A DNA stretch of 25,379 bases from positions 1-25,379 of the forward strand of contig JALOBF010000007.1 of NCBI GenBank assembly GCA_023228385.1, in the 5' to 3' direction. The translations under genes and the position numbers were made by a program. Below the pieces are notes generated by a model. It saw only the letters and a list, made by a program, of their open reading frames with translations, did no database searches and was not told the origin of the DNA. Position 1 is the stretch's first letter. Each line of letters starts with the position of its first letter. The stretch comes from Bacilli bacterium (lineage in GTDB: Bacteria > Bacillota_I > Bacilli_A > ML615J-28 > CAG-698). Positions 16,172 through 23,724 of the stretch are shown piece by piece.

Positions 16172-16642
16172 ATGCGCGGATTTGAGAAAGTATCATTAAA
16201 TGAGTTTATTAAATTTCGAACCGTTGATGAATATAATAATATTTATTTGCCGTGTCGCGGAACATCGACTTCTGCCGGTTATGATTTCTTTATTCCTTAT
16301 AATATTAAAATTAAACCGAACGAAAAAAAACTTATTTTTACGGGAATTAAGGCTTATATGAGACCGGATGAAGTTCTATTAATAATTATTAGAAGCAGTA
16401 TAGCTATAAAACAGCATTTACAATTGATTAATCAAGTTGCAGTCATCGACAGTGATTATTACAACAATTCGGAAAATGAAGGACATATTATGATTGCCCT
16501 TGAAAACGCCGGTAAAAATGAAGTGTTTTTAAAAACCGGTTTGCGCTTTGCGCAAGGTATTTTTATTTCTTACTTAATATCTGATAACGAAAAAACGCCG
16601 GTAAATACTCGAAAAGGCGGACTTGGAAGTACTGAAAAATAA
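16172..16642 (+). CDS. dut: dUTP diphosphatase (dUTPase)
   Basis: The enzyme hydrolyses dUTP to dUMP, protecting DNA from uracil and feeding dTMP synthesis; the family is usually trimeric. All five motifs are present in 156 residues: TSAGYDF (motif 1, D38), IRSSIA (motif 2), VIDSDYYNN (motif 3, D93), GLRFAQ (motif 4) and RKGGLGSTEK (motif 5, with Leu where Phe is more usual). Motif 3 has a few extra residues (NNSENEGHI), a form that I recall from other Firmicutes. AAGGA lies six bases before the ATG, two bases after the xerC stop. It occupies the place of hslVU-codY in Bacillus. Confidence 0.93.
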   Translation: MRGFEKVSLNEFIKFRTVDEYNNIYLPCRGTSTSAGYDFFIPYNIKIKPNEKKLIFTGIKAYMRPDEVLLIIIRSSIAIKQHLQLINQVAVIDSDYYNNSENEGHIMIALENAGKNEVFLKTGLRFAQGIFISYLISDNEKTPVNTRKGGLGSTEK

Positions 16643-16665
16643 AGTATTTTTATTGTGAAAACAAT

Positions 16666-16694
16666 TTGCATATAATTTTTATTTGTGGTATAAT
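16666..16694 (+). promoter_or_regulatory. Extended -10 promoter of rpsB-tsf
   Basis: TGGTATAAT (16686-16694) is a perfect extended -10. A poor -35 (TTGCAT, 16666-16671) lies 17 bases upstream. Transcription should start near 16701. Confidence 0.75.
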
Positions 16695-16698
16695 ATGT

Positions 16699-16755
16699 CC
16701 GGTAAAATAAAATACACACATAAACGAGATTGTCGTCATGTGCGCCCATTACCGG
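16699..16755 (+). promoter_or_regulatory. Structured 5' leader of rpsB, possible S2 autoregulation element
   Basis: Three nested stems can be drawn: CCGGTAA with TTACCGG (16699-16705/16749-16755), CACAT with ATGTG (16717-16721/16738-16742) and ACGA with TCGT closing a GATTG loop (16724-16736). The predicted transcription start near 16701 would remove the first two bases of the outer stem. About 57 bases including GGCGGCAATT and TGGCGGTT follow before the start codon. Ribosomal S2 operons often have autoregulatory leaders, so this is a candidate; I cannot match it to a known family. Confidence 0.5.
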
Positions 16756-16812
16756 TGAGGCGGCAATTAATGAAGTTTGTGGCGGTTAAAACAAAATAAA
16801 AAGGAGATTAAA

Positions 16813-17865
16813 ATGTCAATCATCACAAAAAACCAATTGCTTGAAGCAGGAGTTCATTTCGGTCATAATACTCGCCGATGGAATCCAAAAATGAAAGAGT
16901 ATATTTTTGGGGAAAGAAACGGTATTTACATTATCGACTTAGATAAAACCGTTGTTTTGCTTGAAGAAGCATATAAAGCATTGTATACTATCGTTCAAAA
17001 CGGGGGAAAGGTATTGTTTGTAGGTACAAGAAAACAATCGCAAGAGGTAATTAGAGATGAAGCGATTCGTTGCGAACAGTTTTATGTTGACCATCGCTGG
17101 CTTGGCGGTACCTTAACAAATTATAAAACCATTCGGAAAAGCATAAATCGTTTATTTGAAATTGAAAGAATGGAAGAAGAAGGCATCTTTGATGTTTTGC
17201 CCAAAAAAGAAGTAATATTACTTAAAAAGGAAAAAGAAAAAAAATTAAAATTCTTTAGCGGCATCCGCGATATGAGACAATTGCCTAATGCTATGGTGGT
17301 TGTCGATCCGAAAAGCGAATATATTGCCGTTGCGGAAGCAAGAAATAAAGGCATACCGATTTTTGCTTTGGTCGATACTAATTGTGATCCCGATGAAGTA
17401 GATTATGTCATACCGGGCAATGATGATGCCATTCGTTCTATTAAATTGATTATCGGCACTTTAGCTAATGCCGTTGTTGAGGCTCAAGGCGGAACACCGA
17501 TTGTTATTGATTTAAGTGATGAAGGTGTTGTTGAAGATAAAAAAGGACATTATTCAAGTCGTCGCTCTCAAGGCGCTTTATATGAAGAAAAAGAAGATAA
17601 AATAAAAGATAGAAGACCCAGGGAATCCGTATTTAGAGGGAAAAAGCCAGTTAGGGATGATAAAGCTAAAGAAGACAAAGGCAAAGAAAAAGAGACAGTT
17701 AAAGAAGACAAAAAAATAAAACAAGAGGATATTGTTAAAAAGGTTAAAGTTGCGGAAGATGCAGTTGTAAAAAATACTCCGGTCAAAGAGAAAAATGAAG
17801 AAAAGGCAGTTGCAGAAGAATCAGAAAACAAGGAAAACATTCAGGAGGAAACCGCAAATGATTAA
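16813..17865 (+). CDS. rpsB: 30S ribosomal protein S2 with a long charged C-terminal tail
   Basis: S2 is a small-subunit protein that assembles late and helps S1-type mRNA binding. The core (about 1-230) is unmistakable: LLEAGVHFGHNTRRWNPKM, RWLGGTLTNYKTI, LPNAMVVVDP and the segment ending in GTLANAVVEA. Family members usually have about 230-260 residues, but this one has 350. Residues from about 240 on are Lys/Glu/Asp-rich with few hydrophobics and are probably disordered. The start is the ATG at 16813 with AAGGAG six bases upstream; an in-frame TTG at 16777 lies in the leader. The tail keeps an open frame up to the tsf start and overlaps it by eight bases, so it is not a frameshift artefact visible here. 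Confidence 0.97.
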   Translation: MSIITKNQLLEAGVHFGHNTRRWNPKMKEYIFGERNGIYIIDLDKTVVLLEEAYKALYTIVQNGGKVLFVGTRKQSQEVIRDEAIRCEQFYVDHRWLGGTLTNYKTIRKSINRLFEIERMEEEGIFDVLPKKEVILLKKEKEKKLKFFSGIRDMRQLPNAMVVVDPKSEYIAVAEARNKGIPIFALVDTNCDPDEVDYVIPGNDDAIRSIKLIIGTLANAVVEAQGGTPIVIDLSDEGVVEDKKGHYSSRRSQGALYEEKEDKIKDRRPRESVFRGKKPVRDDKAKEDKGKEKETVKEDKKIKQEDIVKKVKVAEDAVVKNTPVKEKNEEKAVAEESENKENIQEETAND

Positions 17866-18730
17866 TGCAAAACTAGTAAAAGAATTGAGAGAAAAAACCG
17901 GGGCTGGGATGATGGATTGCAAAAAAGCTTTGGTCGAAGCCAAAGGCGATATCGAAAAAGCCATCACTTGGTTACGTGAAAACGGAATATTAAAAGCCCA
18001 GAAAAAAGCTCATCGAATTGCTGCCGAAGGCATGTGTGACTTTATTATTGGCGTAAATAAAGCGGTTTTATTTGAAGTAAATAGCGAAACTGATTTTGTA
18101 GCTAAAACAAAAGAATTTCAAGAACTTGTAAAAAAGATTGGTCACACTTTGCTAAACAGCGAAGCCCAAGATACTGAATCGGCTTTAAATGTGAAGACGG
18201 GTGCCGGTACGGTTAATGATTTATTAATCAATGCCACCGCTACCATTGGTGAAAAAATTGTTTTACGTCGGGTTAACGTTCTTAAAAAGTCAGATAATCA
18301 AATGTTTGGTTCATATAGTCATATGAATGGGAAGATTGTTGTTGTTAATGTTATCGATGGGGAAGATGAAATAGCGGCAAAAGATGTATGCATGCATATT
18401 GCTGCCATGAATCCTTTGTTTCTAGACCGCAATTCGGTTGAACCCGAAGAATTGGCCAAAGAAAAAGAAATTTTAACTCAAGAAACTCTCAATGAAGGAA
18501 AACCGGCAAAGATTGTTGATAGAATTGTTGAAGGAAAAATCCAAAAATACTTTAAGAATGCATGTTTGCTTGAACAGCAATTTGTCAAAGATTCGGACCA
18601 AACGGTTGGGGAATATCTAAAATCAAAAAATTGCGCAGTAAAAAAATATTTACGTCTTGAAGTTGGCGAAGGTATTGAAAAACGCAAAGATGATTTTGTG
18701 GCAGAGGTAATGGAGGCTGCAAAAATATAA
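17858..18730 (+). CDS. tsf: Elongation factor Ts
   Basis: EF-Ts recycles EF-Tu by releasing GDP. The 290-residue protein has the N-terminal UBA-like domain (LREKTGAGMMDCKKAL, about 5-45) and the EF-Tu-contacting TDFVAK motif (about 82-87), followed by the two core subdomains. The start is the ATG at 17858, nine bases after AGGAGG (17843-17848), inside the end of rpsB; an upstream in-frame ATG at 17795 would place a basic 21-residue extension inside the rpsB tail and is rejected. A terminator-like hairpin follows the stop. Confidence 0.97.
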   Translation: MINAKLVKELREKTGAGMMDCKKALVEAKGDIEKAITWLRENGILKAQKKAHRIAAEGMCDFIIGVNKAVLFEVNSETDFVAKTKEFQELVKKIGHTLLNSEAQDTESALNVKTGAGTVNDLLINATATIGEKIVLRRVNVLKKSDNQMFGSYSHMNGKIVVVNVIDGEDEIAAKDVCMHIAAMNPLFLDRNSVEPEELAKEKEILTQETLNEGKPAKIVDRIVEGKIQKYFKNACLLEQQFVKDSDQTVGEYLKSKNCAVKKYLRLEVGEGIEKRKDDFVAEVMEAAKI

Positions 18731-18736
18731 AATCGA

Positions 18737-18766
18737 AGAGGCACTATTAATGTTCAGTGCCTTTTT
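18737..18766 (+). terminator. Hairpin with T-tail between tsf and pyrH
   Basis: AGGCACT (18739-18745) and AGTGCCT (18756-18762) form a seven-base stem with a ten-base loop, followed by a short T-run. It probably reduces or ends rpsB-tsf transcription before pyrH. No clear separate pyrH promoter is visible, so partial read-through is likely. Confidence 0.65.
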
Positions 18767-18784
18767 GTAAAACAGGAGGATTTA

Positions 18785-19501
18785 GTGAAGCGAAGGATTG
18801 TATTGAAACTTAGCGGTCAAGCTTTAGCTGGTGAAAACAAAATCGGTATTTCTCACCGTAAAGTCAACGAAATTGCCGATGAAATTAAAGCCTTGTATGA
18901 TTTGGGTAATGTGGAGTTATCTATTGTTGTTGGTGCCGGTAATATTTGGCGTGGTCGGGATGCCTTTGATTCTGGTATGGACCGTTCAAGTGCAGATTAT
19001 ATGGGAATGTTGGCAACCATTTTAAATGCTTTAGCATTACAAAATGCGTTAGAAAGACTAGGATTGGATACAAGGGCTATGACCTCCTTACAAATTCCGG
19101 CTGTTGCTGAACCATATATTAGAAGAAAGGCTTTATCTCATTTATCAAAAGATAGAATAGTTATTTTTGGCGGCGGTAATGGCATTCCTTTTTTTACGAC
19201 GGATACAACTGCGGCACTTAGAAGTGCTGAATTAGGTGCAAATCTTATTTTAATGGCAAAAAACGGAGTAGATGGCGTTTATGATTGCGATCCCCGACGT
19301 CATAACGGAGCTGAAAAATATCAAACATTAACCCACCAAGAGGTACTTGACAAACATTTGAATGTAATGGATTTGACGGCAGCAACATTATGCAAAGAAA
19401 ACGATATTGATATATTCGTTTTTGATATGAATGTTAAAGGTAATATTGCTCGTGCTGTTAATGATTTTTCAATCGGAACTTTAATCACAAATCATAAATA
19501 G
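18785..19501 (+). CDS. pyrH: Uridylate kinase (UMP kinase)
   Basis: PyrH phosphorylates UMP to UDP; the bacterial enzyme is a hexamer of the amino-acid-kinase fold. The 238 residues show LKLSGQAL at the N-terminus (Gln where Glu is common), VVGAGNIWRG, DYMGMLAT and GNGIPFFTTDT. GTG is the start codon, with AGGAGG five bases upstream; the protein starts right at the family-typical KRRIVLKLSG. It follows tsf after a terminator-like hairpin and precedes frr by 16 bases, the standard rpsB-tsf-pyrH-frr order. Confidence 0.97.
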   Translation: MKRRIVLKLSGQALAGENKIGISHRKVNEIADEIKALYDLGNVELSIVVGAGNIWRGRDAFDSGMDRSSADYMGMLATILNALALQNALERLGLDTRAMTSLQIPAVAEPYIRRKALSHLSKDRIVIFGGGNGIPFFTTDTTAALRSAELGANLILMAKNGVDGVYDCDPRRHNGAEKYQTLTHQEVLDKHLNVMDLTAATLCKENDIDIFVFDMNVKGNIARAVNDFSIGTLITNHK

Positions 19502-19517
19502 GAGAAAGGAGAAAATC

Positions 19518-20075
19518 ATGCCTCAAAATTTTATTGATTTAGGCGAAGAAAAGATGATCAAAACAATTAGTGTTTTGGAAAAAGATTTAGGTTTAGTAAG
19601 AACGGGAAGGGCCAATCCCTCAATTTTAAATAATGTATCTATTGCCTATTACGGTGTAAATACTCCTTTAAATCAAATTGCTTCGATTTCAGTGCCCGAA
19701 GCGCAAACACTAATGATAAAACCTTATGACCGAACAATTTTAAAGGATATTGAAAAAGCGATTCAAATAGCAGATTTGAATTTAGTTCCTATTAATGACG
19801 GAACTGTTATTAGAATTAACTTTCCCCCCCTTACCGAACAAAGAAGAAAAGACTTAGTTAAAGAAGTAAGGGCAATGGCGGAAAACTATAAAATTGTTAT
19901 TCGTAATATTCGCCGCGAGATGATGGATCAGATTAAAAAAATGGAAAAAGATTCTCAGATTACCGAAGATGATTTAAAAAAAGAAAGCGATAATATTCAA
20001 AAACTCACCGATAAGTTTACTGATAAAATAGATGGGATTATAAAAGAAAAAGAAAAAGCAATAATGGAGATATAA
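19518..20075 (+). CDS. frr: Ribosome recycling factor
   Basis: RRF splits the post-termination ribosome together with EF-G. The 185-residue protein has the usual length and composition: a long three-helix domain I and a small domain II (about 30-105) between two of its helices. Family hallmarks are the VRTGRANPSIL segment, the PEAQTLMIKPYD strand, and RRKDLVKEVRAMAE followed by the IRNIRR helix. AGGAG is six bases before the ATG. It ends the ribosomal/nucleotide block; a separate promoter follows for rubrerythrin. Confidence 0.98.
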   Translation: MPQNFIDLGEEKMIKTISVLEKDLGLVRTGRANPSILNNVSIAYYGVNTPLNQIASISVPEAQTLMIKPYDRTILKDIEKAIQIADLNLVPINDGTVIRINFPPLTEQRRKDLVKEVRAMAENYKIVIRNIRREMMDQIKKMEKDSQITEDDLKKESDNIQKLTDKFTDKIDGIIKEKEKAIMEI

Positions 20076-20090
20076 TTTAAAGCATATCGG

Positions 20091-20119
20091 TTGCAAATGA
20101 TAAAACAATTTATTATAAT
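20091..20119 (+). promoter_or_regulatory. SigA-type promoter of the rubrerythrin gene
   Basis: TTGCAA (20091-20096) and TATAAT (20114-20119) are 17 bases apart, 33 bases before the start codon. No obvious PerR-type inverted repeat is seen around it. Confidence 0.7.
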
Positions 20120-20151
20120 TATATTATAAATTTAATTTTCAGGAGGAATTT

Positions 20152-20691
20152 ATGGAATTAAAAGGATCAAAAACAGAAAAAAATTTAATGACAGCTTTTT
20201 CAGGTGAAGCTCAAGCTAGAACAAAATATACTTTTTATTCATCGCAAGCTAAAAAAGAAGGTTTTGTACAAATTGCAAATATTTTCAACGAAACGGCTGA
20301 TAATGAAAAAGAACATGCGAAAATATGGTTTAAACTGCTTCACAACGGGATGCCGACCACGGTAGAAAATCTTCTTGATGCTGCTGCCGGCGAACATTAT
20401 GAATGGACCGAAATGTATGCGGAATTTGCAAAAATAGCATATGAAGAAGGATTTACAAAAATAGCAAAACTATTTGAAGGAGTAGCTCAAATCGAAAAAA
20501 ACCATGAAGAACGCTATCGAGCGTTACTTGCCAATGTTGAAGATAATACGGTTTTTGAAAAGGACGATGAGCAAACAGTTTGGATTTGTACTAATTGTGG
20601 CCATCTTCATGTTGGTAAATCTTCACCTAAGATTTGTCCGGTATGTGAGCATCCTCAAGCTTATTTCCAATTACAGGTTGAACCTTATTAA
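20152..20691 (+). CDS. Rubrerythrin
   Basis: Rubrerythrin reduces hydrogen peroxide in anaerobes, taking electrons from NADH via a rubredoxin or flavoprotein. The 179 residues have an N-terminal ferritin-like di-iron domain (about 1-130) with E19, E52-x-x-H55 and E115-x-x-H118 as likely ligands, and a C-terminal rubredoxin-like Fe(SCys)4 site with C146, C149, C162 and C165. AGGAGG precedes the ATG. With its own promoter and terminator it is a single-gene unit placed between frr and uppS, which are adjacent in many Firmicutes. It points to oxygen or peroxide defence in an anaerobe. Confidence 0.96.
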   Translation: MELKGSKTEKNLMTAFSGEAQARTKYTFYSSQAKKEGFVQIANIFNETADNEKEHAKIWFKLLHNGMPTTVENLLDAAAGEHYEWTEMYAEFAKIAYEEGFTKIAKLFEGVAQIEKNHEERYRALLANVEDNTVFEKDDEQTVWICTNCGHLHVGKSSPKICPVCEHPQAYFQLQVEPY

Positions 20692-20709
20692 TATATTCAT
20701 GATAATTTT

Positions 20710-20733
20710 CCGCATTTTAAATGCGGTTTTTTT
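20710..20733 (+). terminator. Intrinsic terminator after rubrerythrin
   Basis: CCGCAT (20710-20715) and ATGCGG (20721-20726) form a six-base GC-rich stem followed by seven T. The next 190 bases up to uppS are AT-rich, and I see nothing in them except the -10 at 20917. Confidence 0.88.
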
Positions 20734-20916
20734 ATTAAGATCAAGTCACAATGACAATATTTCATTTTTTTACCTATTTCCATTATTTTTTCATTTATAA
20801 ATATCCAGAATCATATAAGGTAATGCTTTATGATTGTTACATCCAAAATTGTGAGCAAATATTATTGAGTTTTTCAAAAAGCAAAATTATATATAGAAAA
20901 ATTCTTAAAATTGGTG

Positions 20917-20922
20917 TATAAT
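20917..20922 (+). promoter_or_regulatory. -10 element, candidate promoter of the uppS operon
   Basis: A perfect TATAAT lies 20 bases before the uppS ATG, with no clear -35 at 17 bases and no TGn extension. A promoter is needed here because a strong terminator lies upstream. Confidence 0.5.
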
Positions 20923-20942
20923 ATATGAATGGAGATTTAAAA

Positions 20943-21650
20943 ATGAAAGATGTTGAATTAGATACTACTAAACTCCCACAACATGTTGCAATAATAATGG
21001 ATGGAAACGGAACATGGGCAAAAAAACGCGGTTTACCCCGTAATTTCGGACATCGCCAAGGAGCCCAAGCGTTAAGGAATATTGTTCTTTTTTCCAACGA
21101 AATAGGTATTAAATATTTAACTGTTTTTGCTTTTAGTACTGAAAATTGGTCCCGTCCTAAAGAAGAAGTTGATTATTTAATGCGGTTGCCTATGGAGTTT
21201 TTGCGCTCCAATGAAAAAGAAATTTATAAGGGTAATATTAAATTTCTTTGTATTGGTGAAAGAGATTGTTTACCTTTAGATTTACAAAAAACAATTATGA
21301 AATATGAAAACGAAACCGTCAATAATCAGAGAATGACATTTATTGTTGCTTTGAATTATGGCGGGAAGGATGATATTATACAGGCAGTTAATCGTTTACT
21401 GCAGGAAGGGATATCAAAAATCGATAATCAAAAATTTGAGGAATATTTATATACAAAGAATATTCCTGATGTGGATTTGTTAATTAGAACAAGCGGCCAG
21501 CAAAGAATAAGTAATTTTTTGTTGTGGAAGTTATCATATAGTGAACTTTATTTTACAAATGTTTTATGGCCGGAATTTAATAAAAAGCAATATATTAAAG
21601 CATTATGCGAATACAGTGAACGCGATCGTAGATACGGAGGCATTAAATGA
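20943..21650 (+). CDS. uppS: Undecaprenyl diphosphate synthase (isoprenyl transferase)
   Basis: UppS condenses farnesyl diphosphate with isopentenyl diphosphates in cis to make the C55 carrier for wall polymers. The 235 residues contain IIMDGNGTWA (catalytic D20), FGHRQGA, FSTENWSRP, ALNYGG, IRTSGQQRISNFLLW, SELYF and ERDRRYGG. Two family-conserved positions differ: Thr24 stands where DGNGRWA normally has Arg, and Gln186 where RTSGEQR or RTGGEHR normally has Glu. The start is the ATG at 20943, eight bases after GGAG; an ATG at 20925 is in frame but carries that GGAG inside its coding sequence. The gene overlaps cdsA by four bases. Confidence 0.95.
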   Translation: MKDVELDTTKLPQHVAIIMDGNGTWAKKRGLPRNFGHRQGAQALRNIVLFSNEIGIKYLTVFAFSTENWSRPKEEVDYLMRLPMEFLRSNEKEIYKGNIKFLCIGERDCLPLDLQKTIMKYENETVNNQRMTFIVALNYGGKDDIIQAVNRLLQEGISKIDNQKFEEYLYTKNIPDVDLLIRTSGQQRISNFLLWKLSYSELYFTNVLWPEFNKKQYIKALCEYSERDRRYGGIK

Positions 21651-22576
21651 AAACGAGAATTATTACCGGAGCAGTATTGTTAGCAATAATTATTCCTCTT
21701 ATTGCGATAGATCATACGATTGCTGAAGTCGGATTTTTGATTGTTGGGATTTTTTTAAGTGTAACCGCTTCTTACGAAATGATGAATATGTTTTATATGA
21801 AATCGCCGTCACTACACAAACTAAGATATATTATTCCCGTCTTTTCAGGTATACTGACTTATACCGTTTACTTTTCAGCAACTCGCGGTCTTGATATTAG
21901 CTCCGAGACATACGAAAATTTTATCTATCATTTTTTAGTGTCAGTTGTATTTATTGCTTTTATTGTTATCTCGATAATTTTAGTAATTTTTACAAAAAAT
22001 TCTTCCGCAAACGATATTGCAAATTGTGTTATTACCTTATGTTATACCGGATTAATTTTTGGATATGTGATCAGTATTAGATATTTGGTACCCTTTGAAC
22101 CGGCAAAAATTAATTTGATTGTAAAAGGGGGCCGGAGTTTCGGTTATCTTTATGCGATTACAATTGCAACCGATTCCTTTGCTTATCTAGTCGGACGCAA
22201 ATGGGGAAAAAGAAAACTGTGCCCCGATATCAGTCCGAAAAAGACGGTAGAAGGTGCAATCGGCGGACTTATTGCCGGTAGTATTGTTGGGGTAATTTGT
22301 ATTTTTTTGTTTCAGATTGTTATTCCCGACGGCCTTATGCAAATTTTAGTTTCTATTATTGTTGCTTTTGTATTTTCATTGATTTTATCATTTACCGTAC
22401 AGATTGGCGATTTGGTGGCCTCGAAGATGAAAAGAACTTATGGAATAAAAGATTTTGGAAAAATATTCCCCGGTCACGGCGGTGTCCTTGATCGTTTCGA
22501 TAGTTTATTATTTTCAGGCGCATGTTTTTATATTATGGTTCAAGTATTACAATTATTTATTATATGGGTAAAATAA
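21647..22576 (+). CDS. cdsA: Phosphatidate cytidylyltransferase
   Basis: CdsA makes CDP-diacylglycerol from phosphatidate and CTP, the branch point to phosphatidylglycerol and cardiolipin. The 309-residue membrane protein has about eight hydrophobic segments and the family signature near the C-terminus, KRTYGIKDFGKIFPGHGG followed by LDRFDSL, with the metal-binding Asp residues. SPKKTVEGAIGG is also conserved. ATGA overlap couples it to uppS, and its stop shares one base with the dxr start. Confidence 0.96.
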   Translation: MKTRIITGAVLLAIIIPLIAIDHTIAEVGFLIVGIFLSVTASYEMMNMFYMKSPSLHKLRYIIPVFSGILTYTVYFSATRGLDISSETYENFIYHFLVSVVFIAFIVISIILVIFTKNSSANDIANCVITLCYTGLIFGYVISIRYLVPFEPAKINLIVKGGRSFGYLYAITIATDSFAYLVGRKWGKRKLCPDISPKKTVEGAIGGLIAGSIVGVICIFLFQIVIPDGLMQILVSIIVAFVFSLILSFTVQIGDLVASKMKRTYGIKDFGKIFPGHGGVLDRFDSLLFSGACFYIMVQVLQLFIIWVK

Positions 22577-23709
22577 TGAAAAACCTTTATTTATTAGGAG
22601 CAACCGGCTCAATCGGACAACAAGTGTTAGAAGTTATTAGGGGAAAAACCGATTTTAAAATAAAATCTTTATCTTTTCACAGTAATATCGCATTAGGCAG
22701 AAAAATTATTGCTGAATTTCATCCTGAATATGTTTCTGTTGGCGATTTACATAATATGTTAATATTAAAAGATGAGTTTCCTGATGTGCTTTTTGGTTAT
22801 GGAGAAGACGGTTTAATGAAAGCTGCAACATATTCTAATGATGGAGGTTATCTTGTTAATGCCGTTGTTGGTTCTGCCGGTTTAAAACCGACGGTAGCTG
22901 CAATCAAAAAGAAAAGAAATGTATTACTTGCTAATAAAGAAACATTGGTAATGGCCGGTGAAATTATTACAAGATTGGTCCGAGCATCAGGAGTGATATT
23001 ATTACCGATTGACAGTGAACATAGTGCGGTATTCCAATGTTTAAAGACCGGAAATAATCATGAGGTAGCGCGAATAATTCTTACTGCCTCAGGCGGTTCT
23101 TTGCGCAATTTGTCACGAGATAAATTAAAAAAAGTTGGAATTAAAGAAGCCTTGCGTCACCCTAATTGGCAAATGGGAGCGAAGATTACAATCGACAGTG
23201 CTACAATGGCCAATAAAGGTTTGGAGGTTATTGAGGCCCATTTTCTTTTTGGTTTAGGATATGAGCAAATTGAAACCGTAATTCATCCGGAAAGCATTGT
23301 TCATTCAATGGTTGAATTTCAGGACAATAGTATCATGGCTCAAATGTCGCTTCCTAATATGCGTATTCCGATTCAATATGCGCTTTATTATCCCGAGCGC
23401 GTTAAAAATAATTTTCCTCAATTGCGCCTAGAAACAATTCAAAATTTAAGTTTTTTCCCTATGAATTTTGAAAGATACCCATTACTTAGAATGGCATATA
23501 AAGCCGGAAGAATGAATGGAATTATGCCGGCAGTATATAATGCTGCCAATGCAGCAGCCGTACAACTATTTTTGGATGGAAAAATTAGTTTTCTTGATAT
23601 CGAAACAATCGTTGAGACGGCACTTAATGATATTAAAAACATTGAAAACCCGTCACTTGAGGATATTTTAGCAGTTAATAAAAAGGTGAAGGGCAGAATA
23701 TTAAATTGA
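22576..23709 (+). CDS. dxr: 1-deoxy-D-xylulose 5-phosphate reductoisomerase
   Basis: Dxr converts DXP to MEP, the committed step of the non-mevalonate isoprenoid pathway, which supplies precursors for UppS. The 377 residues carry the NADPH-binding GATGSIGQQ (8-16), LANKETLVMAG, the metal ligands D146 and E148 in PIDSEHSAVF, ASGGS, and IDSATMANKGLEVIEAH with E217. An upstream in-frame start at 22522 would lie deep inside cdsA; the ATG at 22576 gives the family-typical N-terminus. The stop is TGA, supporting the standard code. Confidence 0.97.
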   Translation: MKNLYLLGATGSIGQQVLEVIRGKTDFKIKSLSFHSNIALGRKIIAEFHPEYVSVGDLHNMLILKDEFPDVLFGYGEDGLMKAATYSNDGGYLVNAVVGSAGLKPTVAAIKKKRNVLLANKETLVMAGEIITRLVRASGVILLPIDSEHSAVFQCLKTGNNHEVARIILTASGGSLRNLSRDKLKKVGIKEALRHPNWQMGAKITIDSATMANKGLEVIEAHFLFGLGYEQIETVIHPESIVHSMVEFQDNSIMAQMSLPNMRIPIQYALYYPERVKNNFPQLRLETIQNLSFFPMNFERYPLLRMAYKAGRMNGIMPAVYNAANAAAVQLFLDGKISFLDIETIVETALNDIKNIENPSLEDILAVNKKVKGRILN

Positions 23710-23724
23710 TAACGAGGTGGTTAT

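Noticed and set aside
16450..16500. Extra residues in dUTPase motif 3 (YYNNSENEGHI)
   Set aside because: This form is recalled from other Firmicutes dUTPases, so it is not treated as a special feature.
17568..17840. Open frame of 90 codons on the minus strand opposite the rpsB tail, Ser/Leu/Phe-rich
   Set aside because: It is the mirror of the Lys/Glu-rich tail (AAA/GAA read backwards gives Phe/Leu/Ser codons). No ribosome binding site or promoter supports it.
20734..20920. AT-rich gap before uppS as a possible small RNA or small gene
   Set aside because: No frame with a ribosome binding site and no stable hairpin with T-tail was found apart from the rubrerythrin terminator.
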